64,000 bases of DNA from Corallococcus sp. NCRR (lineage in GTDB: Bacteria; Myxococcota; Myxococcia; Myxococcales; Myxococcaceae): positions 434,001-498,000 of the forward strand of contig NZ_CP114039.1 of assembly GCF_026965535.1 (NCBI RefSeq), written 5' to 3'. Shown here in pieces: positions 17,608 to 26,786 of this stretch. The first letter of the stretch is position 1. The number at the start of each line of letters is the position of its first letter. The notes beneath the pieces are model-generated. The model made no database searches and was not told the origin of the DNA. It saw nothing but the letters and a program-made list of their open reading frames with translations. The position numbers and the translations under genes are program-made.

Positions 17608-18888
17608 ATGCGCGCCCTGCTCTTCGCCACCGTCCTGTCCGGGGTCCTCGCGGCCGCGTCCGCGCGGGCCCAGGCCCCTGCCCGCTCCTACGTGCTGCGC
17701 CCGGCGCGCGTCTTCGACGGCACCACACCCAAGCCTCACACGGGCTGGGTGGTGGTCGTCACCGGCGAGCGCATCGTCGCCGCGGGGCCCGCGCAGGGCG
17801 TGAAGGCGCCGGAGGGCGCGGAGGTCATCGACCTGCCCGGCGCGACGCTGCTGCCCGGCCTCATCGAGGGCCACTCGCACCTGTTCCTGCACCCGTACAA
17901 CGAGGCGAACTGGAACGACCAGGTGCTCAAGGAGCCCCTGGCGCTGCGCGTGGCGCGCGCCACGAACCACGCGAAGGCGACGCTGCTGGCGGGCTTCACC
18001 ACCACGCGCGACCTGGGCACGGAGGGCGCGGCGGACGCGGACGTGGGCCTCAAGCAGGCCATCGACCAGGGCATCATCCCGGGCCCGCGCATGGTCGTCA
18101 CCACGCGCGCGCTGGTGGCCACCGGCAGCTACGGCCCCAAGGGCTTCGCCTCCGAATGGACGGTGCCCCAGGGCGCCGAGGAGGCGGACGGCGTGGACGG
18201 CCTCACGCGCGCGGTGCGCGGGCAGATGGGGCGCGGCGCGGATTGGATCAAGGTCTACGGCGACTACCGCTGGGGTCCGCGCGGCGAGGCGCTCCCCACC
18301 TTCTCCCAGGACGAGATGCGCCTCATCGTGGAGACGGCGAAGAGCGGCGGGCGTCCGGTGGCCGTGCACGCCAGCACGCCGGAGGGCATGAAGCGCGCGG
18401 TGCTGGCCGGAGCGCGGAGCATCGAGCACGGCGACGCCGGCACGCCGGAGGTCTGGAAGCTGATGGCCCAGCGGGGCGTGTTCCTGTGCCCCACGCTGGC
18501 GGCGGGCGACGCCATGCTCCAGTACCGCGGCTGGAAGCGCGGCGTGGACCCGGAGCCCGAATCCGCGAAGAAGAAGCGCGAGGGCCTCAAGGCCGCGCTG
18601 GCGGCGGGCGTGCCCCTGTGCGTGGGTGGGGACTCGGGCGTCTTCGCGCACGGGGAGAACGCGCGCGAGCTGGAGCTGCTGGTGGAGAGCGGCGTGACGC
18701 CCGCGCAGGCGCTCCAGGCGGCCACGTCCGGCAACGCGCGGATGCTGCACTGGGAGGACCGCATCGGGCAGGTGAAGGCCGGGCTCCTCGCGGACCTCGT
18801 CGCCGTGGAGGGCGACCCCACGCAGGACATCCGCGCCGTGCGCCAGGTGCGGTGGGTGATGAAGGGCGGCACGCTGTATTCGCGCTGA
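17608..18888 (+). CDS. secreted amidohydrolase (prolidase-like)
   Basis: This is a metal-dependent hydrolase of the amidohydrolase superfamily with about 426 residues. The start gives [22 protein letters not shown], a Sec signal with an ARA-QA cleavage site, so the enzyme is periplasmic or secreted. Motifs in order are [14 protein letters not shown] (metal HxH), [17 protein letters not shown] (candidate bridging Lys), [10 protein letters not shown] (His), SIEHGDAG (His) and GGDSGVF (metal Asp). This layout matches the Xaa-Pro dipeptidase/imidazolonepropionase-related secreted amidohydrolases. It follows the previous gene in the same direction after about 100 nt. The substrate is likely a dipeptide or cyclic amide; this is not provable from sequence. 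Confidence 0.9.
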   Translation: MRALLFATVLSGVLAAASARAQAPARSYVLRPARVFDGTTPKPHTGWVVVVTGERIVAAGPAQGVKAPEGAEVIDLPGATLLPGLIEGHSHLFLHPYNEANWNDQVLKEPLALRVARATNHAKATLLAGFTTTRDLGTEGAADADVGLKQAIDQGIIPGPRMVVTTRALVATGSYGPKGFASEWTVPQGAEEADGVDGLTRAVRGQMGRGADWIKVYGDYRWGPRGEALPTFSQDEMRLIVETAKSGGRPVAVHASTPEGMKRAVLAGARSIEHGDAGTPEVWKLMAQRGVFLCPTLAAGDAMLQYRGWKRGVDPEPESAKKKREGLKAALAAGVPLCVGGDSGVFAHGENARELELLVESGVTPAQALQAATSGNARMLHWEDRIGQVKAGLLADLVAVEGDPTQDIRAVRQVRWVMKGGTLYSR

Positions 18889-18897
18889 AAGCCAGCG

Positions 18898-20178
18898 TCA
18901 GAGCGGCGTGCTCACGATGCGCACGGAGCGCTCCTCCACGAAGTAGCGGCGAACGAAGCCCTTGAGCACCGCGGGCGTGAGCGGGGGCGGCGGCTGGAGG
19001 AAGCCCAGGTCCGTGCCACCCTCCCGGCGCGGCTCCGAGGCCTCCGCCGCCAGGGCATCCGCCAGCGCCGGGCCCGCGCTCGACAGCCCGTCCACTTCAC
19101 GCCGGCCCCGCTGGGCCAACAGCTTCTGCTCGGCGGCGGCGGGCGGACGCTTCGCCAATGACTCGAAGGTCTCCTGCATCCGCGACGGCAGGAACGAGCC
19201 GTCCAGGGAGCGCGTGTACGCGAACGCCAGGAGCAGGTCGTTGCCGCGCAGCGTGAGGCACCGCACGTCCACGCCGGAGACGATGGGCTCCTTCACGTGC
19301 ACCGCGAGCAGCAGCCGCAGCTCCAGCAGCGCCGCCACCGTCCGGCACGTCGCGCGCGCCTCCCGGGGAAGCGCGTAGCCCAGCGTCACGAAGGTGTTGT
19401 CCGCCCGCGTCTCCTGCTCCACCGGGAAGACGGCCTCCTCCAGCGCGGGCGCCACCCGCTCCTCGGCCAGGGCTGGCGCCAGCCGATAGCCCTCGTCCAC
19501 CAGGCGGCGCGCCTCCTCGCCGTCCACGGCGCCCGTGAAGACGAGCGAGACGTTGGAGGTGAGGTACTCCGACGCGTAGAACTTCAGCACGTCCTCGCGC
19601 GTGATGCGGCCTCGCGAGTCGCGCGAACCGATGAGCGCGTAGGCGGCGGACACGCTGGAGAAGAGGGCCCCTTCAATCTGGCTGCCCAGCAGCGAGTCCT
19701 TGAAGTGGTACGTGCTCTCCGTCTGGATGATGCCCAGCTCGCGGTCCAGCCGCTTGCCGCCGGGGAGCATGGGGCTGGTCACCATGCGCAGCACGTCCCG
19801 GGCCAATGGGACGAACGCGCTCGCGGGCGCATCCAGCATGTACACGGTGGCGTTCGACATCGTGTGGGCATTCAACGTGCCGCCAGCCGCCTCCACGCGC
19901 GCGCGCAGCTCCGGGCCCGCCAGGTCGTGGCTGCCGTGGAACACCAGGTGCTCCACCAGGTGCGCCAGGCCCTCCTTGCCCGGTGGATCATGCGAGGCGC
20001 CGGAGCGCACCACCACGCGCAGCGACGCGGTGTCCGACGTGGGCCGAGGCACCAGCAGCAGCTCCGTCCCATCCACCAACATCTCGGAGGTGACGGCTGG
20101 CGCCGCGGCGGCGGACGGGGACGCGGCGAGGAGCACCAGCCCGAGCAGGGCGGGCTTCCAGGAGAAGGGGCGATGCAT
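18898..20178 (-). CDS. M16 peptidase, catalytic subunit
   Basis: This 426-residue secreted M16 zinc peptidase has a Sec signal (MHRPFSWKPALLGLVLLAASPSAAA). The inverted zinc motif HLVEH occurs in GLAHLVEHLVFHGSHD near residue 75, and the third ligand Glu is in DRELGIIQTESTYHF about 75 residues on. It lacks a second M16 half, so it probably works as a dimer with the product of the preceding gene, which is only 3 nt upstream and lacks these residues. It is the last gene of a three-gene operon. The pair resembles the alpha/beta arrangement of mitochondrial-processing-peptidase-like bacterial enzymes. Its likely task is peptide or signal-fragment degradation in the periplasm. Confidence 0.93.
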   Translation of the reverse strand: MHRPFSWKPALLGLVLLAASPSAAAAPAVTSEMLVDGTELLLVPRPTSDTASLRVVVRSGASHDPPGKEGLAHLVEHLVFHGSHDLAGPELRARVEAAGGTLNAHTMSNATVYMLDAPASAFVPLARDVLRMVTSPMLPGGKRLDRELGIIQTESTYHFKDSLLGSQIEGALFSSVSAAYALIGSRDSRGRITREDVLKFYASEYLTSNVSLVFTGAVDGEEARRLVDEGYRLAPALAEERVAPALEEAVFPVEQETRADNTFVTLGYALPREARATCRTVAALLELRLLLAVHVKEPIVSGVDVRCLTLRGNDLLLAFAYTRSLDGSFLPSRMQETFESLAKRPPAAAEQKLLAQRGRREVDGLSSAGPALADALAAEASEPRREGGTDLGFLQPPPPLTPAVLKGFVRRYFVEERSVRIVSTPL

Positions 20179-20181
20179 GGG

Positions 20182-21468
20182 TTATCTCCGCCGCATCCGG
20201 ACGCCCGCCGTGGAGCGGAGCGGGACGACGCTGGGGGTGAACAGCAGGTGGATGCGGCGGTCCTCGCCCAACCAGCCCCGCACGGACTGCGTGAGGGACT
20301 CCAGCGTGAGGGATGTCAGCGCGGCCTCCAGCTCCGGCGCGTACCAGGCCGGCGAGTGCACGCTCGCCGCGAGCGCGAGCCCCACCTCCGTGGGGCTCCG
20401 GTCGTCCGTCCGCAGCCGCGCGAGCACCTGGGCCCGGGCCTGCGCGAACTCCTCCGCGCTCACGCGCCCCTCGCGCACCGCGCCCACCTCCTCCAGCATG
20501 AAGGGGCCCAGGTCCAGCGCGGACGGGTCCCTGGCGGGCAGCGTCAGCACCAGCTGATCCATCCATGGCGTCAGCACCACGGACGCGTCCTGCGCGTAGC
20601 CCACGCCCAGGCGGCGGAAGCGCTGCTCCAGCCGCTGTCCCAGGAGCGCGCCCACCACCCGCGCCGCCGCGGCCTGCCGCGCGTCCCCCAGCTCGATGGG
20701 GTAGGCCAGCACGTTGATGTCGCTCACCGCCGGGAGCTTGAGCGTCACCGGCAGCTGGGGCGACAGCCGCGTCACCGCCGACGGCGTCCCGCCCTTGTAG
20801 CGGGCCACGGTGCGCTTCAGGGCCTCCACGTCGAAGTCCCCGGCGGCGATGACCACCGCGTTGCGAGGACTCAACGGGCCGGAGAGATAGGCCGCGATGT
20901 CGCGGTCGGAGAAGGACAGCACCGACTGCGCGCTCGGCGGCACGGGGGCCCTGAAGCGCGGCTCCGTGGAGAGCACCACCGCCAGCACGGACTCCAGGAA
21001 GTCGTCCGCGAAGGTGAGCGAGGGGTCCTGTCCGGTGCGCTCCAGCGCGTCATCCAGTCGCGCGGCGTCCACCTGGGGCGAGAGCAGCCGCGGCAGCAGG
21101 TGCTCCGCGAGCGCGTCGAAGTCCTGCCGGGGCGCGATCAGCGTGAAGCCGCTCTGGCGCAGCCCCGTCGACATCGTCAGGGTCGCGTTCGCGCCGAACA
21201 GCTCGCGCACCAGGTCCTCGTAGCGCCCGCGCCGGTTGGCCTCCAGCATGACGTGCTGGGCCGCCCGGGTGAGCCCCACCAGGCCGCCCTCGTCGTAGCG
21301 CCCCACGGTGAAGACGACGTGCAGCGTGGCGCGCTCCGTCCCGGGACGTGGCGCGAGCACCAGGCGCGCGTGCTCCGGCGACTCCCGCGAGCGTTGAACC
21401 TCGAAGGGCGCGGCCGACGCCGCGCTCCAGGCCCAGAGCAGCAGCCCTCCCCAGACCCACGCCTTCAT
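20182..21468 (-). CDS. M16 peptidase homologue, inactive subunit
   Basis: This is a 428-residue secreted M16-fold protein (signal MKAWVWGGLLLWAWSAASA). It aligns with the active subunit downstream (ATLHVVFTVGRYDEGGLVGL, RNAVVIAAGDFDVEAL), but where HxxEH should be it has LTRAAQHVMLEAN, so it cannot bind zinc in the usual way. The start is the ATG that overlaps the previous stop by 4 nt (ATGA), and the next gene begins 3 nt after its own stop, so all three genes are translationally coupled. It probably provides the non-catalytic half of a heterodimer. Confidence 0.9.
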   Translation of the reverse strand: MKAWVWGGLLLWAWSAASAAPFEVQRSRESPEHARLVLAPRPGTERATLHVVFTVGRYDEGGLVGLTRAAQHVMLEANRRGRYEDLVRELFGANATLTMSTGLRQSGFTLIAPRQDFDALAEHLLPRLLSPQVDAARLDDALERTGQDPSLTFADDFLESVLAVVLSTEPRFRAPVPPSAQSVLSFSDRDIAAYLSGPLSPRNAVVIAAGDFDVEALKRTVARYKGGTPSAVTRLSPQLPVTLKLPAVSDINVLAYPIELGDARQAAAARVVGALLGQRLEQRFRRLGVGYAQDASVVLTPWMDQLVLTLPARDPSALDLGPFMLEEVGAVREGRVSAEEFAQARAQVLARLRTDDRSPTEVGLALAASVHSPAWYAPELEAALTSLTLESLTQSVRGWLGEDRRIHLLFTPSVVPLRSTAGVRMRRR

Positions 21469-23483
21469 GGCGCCTCCTGACTGACGACCTGCGCACCGGT
21501 CCCCGTCGCGGGGACCGCCGCGTCCGTCCCCACCTTCACGCGGGGGCCCGCCACCGACTCCTCCACCCGCAGGCCGTTGAGCCCCGCCCGCCGCACGGTG
21601 AGCGCGTAGCGCGCGGCGCCGTCCGCCGTGTCGCGCCGGGGCCAGGCGAGCCGCAGCCGCTGGCCCCACCACTCCAGCGGATGTCCGCCGTACAGCGCCT
21701 CCTCCTCCGCGGGCGCGGAAGCCCCCTGGACCGCCAGGGCCCGCTTCACCCTCACCATGTCCGCCGCGGACTCCCACCGCGCCTCGCGCTCCTCCTCTTC
21801 CTCCGGCCGCGAGTCCTTCTGGGCCAGGGGCGTCCCGCCGCCGTGCACCCGCAGAGGCCGTCCTCCCTGCCACCAGGACAGCTCCTGCCGGTTGCCCCGG
21901 GCGTCGTAGGTGCTCCACTCCCCGTCGCGCAGGCCGCGCGCGTAGTGGCCCTCCACGTGCGTGATGCCGCTCGCGAAGAAGTGGGCGTAGGGGCCCTGGA
22001 GCCGGCCGTCCGCGTACGTCCTGCTCTCCAGCACGCGCCCGTCCAGGGCCAGGTCCTCCACCACGCCTTCCAGCCGCCCCCTGTTGAAGCGGGCGCGGAA
22101 CACCACCGCCTCCGGCATGGACGCGTCGTGGAGGCGCCATTCGCCCACTTCCAGCCCGTTCGCGTACTCACCGTCCGCGAGCAGCCGCCCCTCCCGGTCC
22201 CAGCGCGACCAGCGCCCGTCGCGCCGTCCCTTCGCGTACGCCTCGCGGAAGAGCAACTGTCCCCGCGCGGTCCTCAGCCACGAGGGCCCCGCTGGCGACT
22301 CCAGCACCGTCAGGCAGCGGGACAGCACGTGGCCCCCTGGCGACGAATCGCGCCGCAAGGTGGTCCCGGTGGGACAGGCGTCCAGGCTCCAGCGGTCCGC
22401 CACGAATCCGCCCGCGGCGAGCCCCAGCAGCGCCAGCGCTCCCGCCCCGGCCCAGGAGGACGGCAGCGTCGCCGGGGGGCCCTGCGGCGCGGCCCGGGAG
22501 GCCCGGGGCAAGCCATGCTGTCCCCGGCTCAGCTGGTGGAGGATGCCCTCGCGCATCCACAGCGTCCCGCAGGAGGCGCACGGCACCACCGCGACGCCCT
22601 GGAACACCACCGTCGAGCACGCGCCCCCGCAGGAGGCGCACCTCGCCGGCCTGCCTCCGGGCTCCTCCAGCATCCGGCGCAGCGCATCCGCGCGCAGGCC
22701 GCGCTCGGTGAGGACCTGGTCCTGCTCCCGGGCGGTCAGCAGGTCGCCACCGCAGGCGTCGCAGTGGGCCCCCAGCCGCCCCTCGCTCCGCCACAGCGGG
22801 ACCGCCGCCGGGCAGTCCGGGCAGTCGTAGCCCGCCTCCTGCCGCGCGGCCTCCGGGGCCGCGGCGGCCTCCACGTCCGCCGCCTCCACGCCCACCGCCT
22901 CCGCGTCGCGCCACGTCCACCACACGGCCCTCAGGAAACCCAGTTGCAGGCCCAGGAGCACCGCGTCCACGCAGAGCACGGCCAGACCCCAGCGCGGCGA
23001 GCGCGTGAGGAACTCCGAGGTGAGCAGCAACGCCACCCCGCCCTGAAGCAGCACGATGCCGGACGCGCAGGCCCTCAGCATCCGCGCGCGGGCGTGCGGC
23101 AGCTCGGACAGGACGCTCGCCAGCCGGGGCAGTCCCGCCAGCAGCAGGCCCGCCACCAGCCCCGCCGCCACCGACGCGGGCCGGGACGCGGGAAGCGCGC
23201 CGCGCCCCCGGAGGCCCTGCACCGCCACCGCCAGGAACAGGGCCCACGCGAGCCAGGGCACCAGCGACACCGCGAGCCCCCAGGGCCGGGGCGGCGCGCT
23301 CCACAGCCACGGCCCCAGCACCCAGGCCTCCAGGAACCGGGGCATCACCTCTGGCGAAGCCAGTTGCCCGAGCCGGGCCATCCCGAACGCGCCCATGAAC
23401 AGCAGGGCCCACTTCGCGCCGTCGCGCGTGGCCCCTCCGCCGTTCGCCTCGACGGCGGCCCCCTCATTGACTTGTGAAGACAT
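21465..23483 (-). CDS. zinc-ribbon/MORN-repeat membrane protein
   Basis: This protein of about 672 residues is first in the M16 operon. The chosen start (MSSQVNEG) has a GAGGGG Shine-Dalgarno about 3 nt upstream; the frame extends 12 codons further. Residues about 25-200 hold several transmembrane helices. Then come two zinc-ribbon pairs (CPDCP...CDACGG near 240-275 and CASCGGAC...CASCG near 305-330), another helix near 385 and, from about 440, repeats of the MORN/YwqK kind (GRRDGRWSRWDREGRLL, GEYANGLEVGEW, GRLQGPYAHFFASG, GLRDGEWSTYD). The C-terminal 100 residues are a beta domain. It may recruit or present partners to the M16 pair; no enzyme motif is visible. Confidence 0.85.
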   Translation of the reverse strand: MSSQVNEGAAVEANGGGATRDGAKWALLFMGAFGMARLGQLASPEVMPRFLEAWVLGPWLWSAPPRPWGLAVSLVPWLAWALFLAVAVQGLRGRGALPASRPASVAAGLVAGLLLAGLPRLASVLSELPHARARMLRACASGIVLLQGGVALLLTSEFLTRSPRWGLAVLCVDAVLLGLQLGFLRAVWWTWRDAEAVGVEAADVEAAAAPEAARQEAGYDCPDCPAAVPLWRSEGRLGAHCDACGGDLLTAREQDQVLTERGLRADALRRMLEEPGGRPARCASCGGACSTVVFQGVAVVPCASCGTLWMREGILHQLSRGQHGLPRASRAAPQGPPATLPSSWAGAGALALLGLAAGGFVADRWSLDACPTGTTLRRDSSPGGHVLSRCLTVLESPAGPSWLRTARGQLLFREAYAKGRRDGRWSRWDREGRLLADGEYANGLEVGEWRLHDASMPEAVVFRARFNRGRLEGVVEDLALDGRVLESRTYADGRLQGPYAHFFASGITHVEGHYARGLRDGEWSTYDARGNRQELSWWQGGRPLRVHGGGTPLAQKDSRPEEEEEREARWESAADMVRVKRALAVQGASAPAEEEALYGGHPLEWWGQRLRLAWPRRDTADGAARYALTVRRAGLNGLRVEESVAGPRVKVGTDAAVPATGTGAQVVSQEAP

Positions 23484-23685
23484 TTCCCCTCGGGATGAGA
23501 CGGCGCGCAGTCTAATCACATCCCGTTGTCATCCGGAAAACCCTCCCCGAGAAACCCCGCCTCAGGGCAGGGATTGACCCGGCCGACCCGCCTTGCCTAT
23601 ACGTCCGCGCTCCGAGGGGGGACGGGCATGGGAGCCCGAGCCCTGATGTCTTCCAGACCTGTCTTTGATTTCAGGGAAACAATCC

Positions 23686-24297
23686 ATGTCATTGCTCCGC
23701 AGCATCTGTCCGTGGGTCCTGGGTGGCATTTGCCTCATGGCTACGACAGAGCCCCAGGCCCAGGGACGAAATGGTTCACGTGTGTCCCATTGGAAGGCGT
23801 TGCCCGGCTCCAGCGTGAAGATGGGGGACGCTACCCGTGAGGGTTCCGGGAGCGTGCTGCCGGACAAGCAGGCCTTCTGCCAGGACGTGAAGGCGGTGGT
23901 GCGCACGGTGGGCAAGGGCTTCAAGCCGCTGCGAGGGCAGGCCCAGCGGGGCAACACGGAGGAGCTCTCCATCTGGGAGTCCACGAAGAACATCCAGGAC
24001 CTGCGCTGCTCCGTCTACCAGACACGGGTGCTGGGGGATTACGTGTACTGCGTCCAGACGAACCAGGAGTGCTCGCCCGCGCAGGACCGCTTCCACCTGC
24101 TCTCCAGCTACCTGATGAGCACGTGCTACCCGGGCTGGAGCTGGCAGGACTCCCGGCTGGACTCGTGGGACACCTATTCACAGCGCCGGATGGTGATGGC
24201 CACCAACGAAGAGGGGCTGCGCATCTCGCTGGAGATGGGCCGGGCGAAGGACTCCTACTCCCGCTGTGACGTGACGCTCACCTTCGAGCTGCTCTGA
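23686..24297 (+). CDS. secreted hypothetical protein
   Basis: This predicted secreted protein has about 203 residues. The start chosen (MSLLRSICPWVLGGICLMA) opens a typical signal peptide and has an AGGGAA Shine-Dalgarno about 9 nt upstream. The mature part has six Cys residues, arranged CQDV, RCSVY, YCVQTNQEC, STCYPG and SRCDVTL, suggesting disulfides. GLRISLEMGRAKDSYSRCDVTLTFELL ends the protein with two likely beta strands. No family was recognised. It stands alone, divergent from the M16 operon, and its 3' end overlaps a convergent small membrane gene by 43 nt. Confidence 0.78.
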   Translation: MSLLRSICPWVLGGICLMATTEPQAQGRNGSRVSHWKALPGSSVKMGDATREGSGSVLPDKQAFCQDVKAVVRTVGKGFKPLRGQAQRGNTEELSIWESTKNIQDLRCSVYQTRVLGDYVYCVQTNQECSPAQDRFHLLSSYLMSTCYPGWSWQDSRLDSWDTYSQRRMVMATNEEGLRISLEMGRAKDSYSRCDVTLTFELL

Positions 24298-24515
24298 AGC
24301 GCGGCGTCCGCGAGCCCCGCCAGCAGCAGCACCGGCGCGACCAGCACCGCGCCGAACCAGGCCAGCGCGTAGAGGACTCCGAAGCCCATGCTCCAGGGGC
24401 CTCCCACGACGGTCCCGGACAGCACGCTTACGGACTCACGGCCTCCGCCCAGGTGCAGCGCCAGGTAGAGCGCGCAGATGCCCAGCGCGGCCATGACGAA
24501 CGGGTGTCGCATCAT
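24255..24515 (-). CDS. small two-helix membrane protein
   Basis: This 86-residue protein has two hydrophobic segments: MMRHPFVMAALGICALYLAL and about 25 residues beginning GFGVLYALAWFGAVLVAPVL. Its ATG overlaps the stop of the upstream gene by 4 nt (ATGA), which is the best evidence that it is real and co-translated with it. Its 3' end runs 43 nt into the 3' end of the convergent secreted-protein gene. The function is unknown; it may help anchor or place its operon partner. Confidence 0.68.
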   Translation of the reverse strand: MMRHPFVMAALGICALYLALHLGGGRESVSVLSGTVVGGPWSMGFGVLYALAWFGAVLVAPVLLLAGLADAALQSSSKVSVTSQRE

Positions 24516-25654
24516 CGGTGCGCCTCCAGGCGCGGCGCCCGCGCCAGACGCCAGAGCGGTCCTTCGACGAGCGCGTACAGCAGCACCGCGTCCGCGAGCG
24601 GATTGCCCGCCGCGAAGCGCACGCCGGTGTCGTCGTGCACCGGAAAGGCCGCGAAGTGGAGGCTCGTGAGCAGCCCGTCCAACGCCTCTTCGTCGTCGAA
24701 CGCCGCCGCCCCCACGAGCGCGAGCCCGCTGGAGCCCGCGTTCGCGTTCACCCATGGAATCGTGGGCCCGGAGTCGATGTCCTGCATCGCCTCCACCTCC
24801 GCTGGCCATTCCGCCGCCCACGCGAAGCCCAGCGTCTGCCCCAGGAGCGCGGCGCGGGCCCGCTGGTATTGGTCGCTCGCGAAGTCCGCGTCCACCACCT
24901 GGAGCATGTGCGCCGCGAGCCACAACGTGGAGCCCTCCGGCCCGTCCTTCGTCACGCCGTCGTAGGTGAAGCTGGACACGAGCAGACCGGTCCGGCGGTC
25001 GGACAGGTGCTCCCGCGCGGAAGCCACCCACCGGCGAAGGAGCGCGCCATGGTCCCGCCCGTCCACCTGGTCCGACAGGCGCAGCGCCGCGAGCGCCACC
25101 GTGTTGCAGAAGGTCCAGCCCTCATCCGGGTAGCTCTCCGCCGCGAGCACCGGCGCGCGCTCCAACTGTCCGGCGATGAGGTCCACGCGCTCGCGCAGGA
25201 GCGGTGCGTAGTCCGCGCGCGTCTCCACCACCTGGCGCGCGGCGAGCATCAACGCCAGCTCACCGTCCACGAAGAGGCTGCGCCCGCCCGGGTCCTTGAA
25301 GGGGCCTGCGTGCACGTAGGGGAGGAAGAAGGCCTCGTGCGCCCGCCGTTCGTCTCGCAGCGTCCGGGCGATGAGGCTGTCCACGACCGCCAGGTGCTCC
25401 GCCTTTCGCGCGGGCTCCGACAGCGCGAGGTTCGCGAACGACAGCACGGAGAAGGTGCGCACCATCAAGTCCCACTCCGGGTTCGAGCGGTGGAGCACGT
25501 CGCGCTCCGCGCTCGACTCCTGGAGCGAGAACGCGCGTTGGCGCAAGGCCAGCGCCGCCGTCAGCGCTTCCCGGTCGCGGGGCCGGAACAGCAGGTGGAG
25601 CGCGGGCAGCCACACCGCCACGGCCAGCACCAGCAGCACGAGTTTGCGTCGCAT
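24512..25654 (-). CDS. linalool dehydratase/isomerase-like protein
   Basis: This protein of about 380 residues has an N-terminal membrane anchor or uncleaved signal (MRRKLVLLVLAVAVWLPALHLLF). The body is all-helical with the repeated motif style of an alpha/alpha barrel: WDLMVRTFSVLSFANLAL, GRSLFVDGELALMLAARQ, ESYPDEGWTFCNTVALAALR, DGPEGSTLWLAAHMLQVVD and NANAGSSGLALVGAAAFDD. This order recalls the linalool dehydratase/isomerase-type fold; a related glycoside-hydrolase-like barrel is the alternative. Whether it acts on terpenes is not shown here. The downstream small membrane protein is translationally coupled. The longer in-frame upstream extension is not signal-like. Confidence 0.78.
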   Translation of the reverse strand: MRRKLVLLVLAVAVWLPALHLLFRPRDREALTAALALRQRAFSLQESSAERDVLHRSNPEWDLMVRTFSVLSFANLALSEPARKAEHLAVVDSLIARTLRDERRAHEAFFLPYVHAGPFKDPGGRSLFVDGELALMLAARQVVETRADYAPLLRERVDLIAGQLERAPVLAAESYPDEGWTFCNTVALAALRLSDQVDGRDHGALLRRWVASAREHLSDRRTGLLVSSFTYDGVTKDGPEGSTLWLAAHMLQVVDADFASDQYQRARAALLGQTLGFAWAAEWPAEVEAMQDIDSGPTIPWVNANAGSSGLALVGAAAFDDEEALDGLLTSLHFAAFPVHDDTGVRFAAGNPLADAVLLYALVEGPLWRLARAPRLEAHR

Positions 25655-25781
25655 GCCCGGCAGTCTCGGCCGGGGGCAGGGCCGCGGCGTGGCCCCTCGG
25701 GCCGGACGGTCGGCGCCGCGCGCTGAACGGTCGCGGAGACGCCATTGTCCCAATTCGCCGGGCCCGCGTGTCTCAAGGGCC

Positions 25782-26786
25782 ATGAAGACACCTGGATGGA
25801 CGGCGCTGACGATAGGAGTGTTCCTGGGAGGCTTTGGCCTGATGAAGCCCCCTTCTGCGGAGGCGTGCGGACGCCCCCTGTGCACTGTGCAGGACAGCCG
25901 CGTTCCCCTGCCACCGGACGCGGTCGTCCCGGCGAACGTGCCGGCCCTGGTGGTGGTGCCTCCTGCCTATGAGTGGGTGGAGGAGCAGAGCCTGCGCTTG
26001 CGAACGGAAGGTGTGGATGTGGAGGCACGCGTCCTCAGGGGTCCCGGGAACAGCGGCGTGCTCGCCCCGGCCGCCCCGCTCGTCCCCGGAACGCGCTATC
26101 GCCTGGAGGGGAGCGTCCCCTGCTCCGAAGGCCGCACGGGAGTGCCCTTCGTCACGATGGCGAGCTTCCTCGCGGGTCCGGAGGTCGCGCTGCCCACGGC
26201 GACCGGCGTGCTCCAGCCGGCAGCCGCGCAGCACGGACAACTCCGGGTCTGGGACGGCGGCGCGTCGTGCGCGTCGGGCTACATCGCGGGCTGGGTGACG
26301 CTGGGCTTCACGCCCTCGCCGGAGCTGGTGCCTTTCCTGCCGTGGGTGCACTGGACGCTGGAGGTGGATGGACAGACGTGGGCCACGGCGCCGCATGGCG
26401 CGGTGGACTCCAGCGGCGGGGTCATCCCCGCGGATGGATTCAGGACGATGCGGGACCTGCTGACCGTCTACTCACTCTGTGGCTACGAGTCCCCCGGGAT
26501 GCCGCCCTCGGCCACGGGCCTCGCGCCCGGGGTGCACACGGCCACGCTGCGCCCGGTGCTCGAACAGTCGGGGACCCCTCTGCCCCCGGTGAGCACTTCC
26601 TTCGAGCTGACGTGTCCCGCCATGGGCTCCGACGGCGGCATCGCGCCGCTCCCCGACGCCGGCACTGACACGGGCCCGGATGACGACCTTCCGGTGAAGG
26701 CCAAGGGGTGCTCGCAGGCCGGAGGTGGACTCTCGGTGCTGGGCGCTCTCGCGGCCCTGCGGCTCTGGCGCCGCCGGAGGGAGTGA
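25782..26786 (+). CDS. MYXO-CTERM protein, tandem copy 1
   Basis: This is a 334-residue exported protein, first of three tandem paralogues. The signal peptide starts MKTPGWTALTIGVFLGG with cleavage after SAEA. The protein has two beta domains; the second holds the conserved FTPSPELVPFLPWVHWTLEVDG segment near residue 180. Four Cys pairs recur in all copies. The C-terminus is a MYXO-CTERM sorting signal: GCSQAGGG, a short hydrophobic helix (LSVLGALAALRLW), then RRRRE. In myxobacteria this tail marks proteins for cleavage at Cys and surface anchoring. An Asp-rich linker (DAGTDTGPDDD) precedes it. Role unknown. Confidence 0.88.
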   Translation: MKTPGWTALTIGVFLGGFGLMKPPSAEACGRPLCTVQDSRVPLPPDAVVPANVPALVVVPPAYEWVEEQSLRLRTEGVDVEARVLRGPGNSGVLAPAAPLVPGTRYRLEGSVPCSEGRTGVPFVTMASFLAGPEVALPTATGVLQPAAAQHGQLRVWDGGASCASGYIAGWVTLGFTPSPELVPFLPWVHWTLEVDGQTWATAPHGAVDSSGGVIPADGFRTMRDLLTVYSLCGYESPGMPPSATGLAPGVHTATLRPVLEQSGTPLPPVSTSFELTCPAMGSDGGIAPLPDAGTDTGPDDDLPVKAKGCSQAGGGLSVLGALAALRLWRRRRE

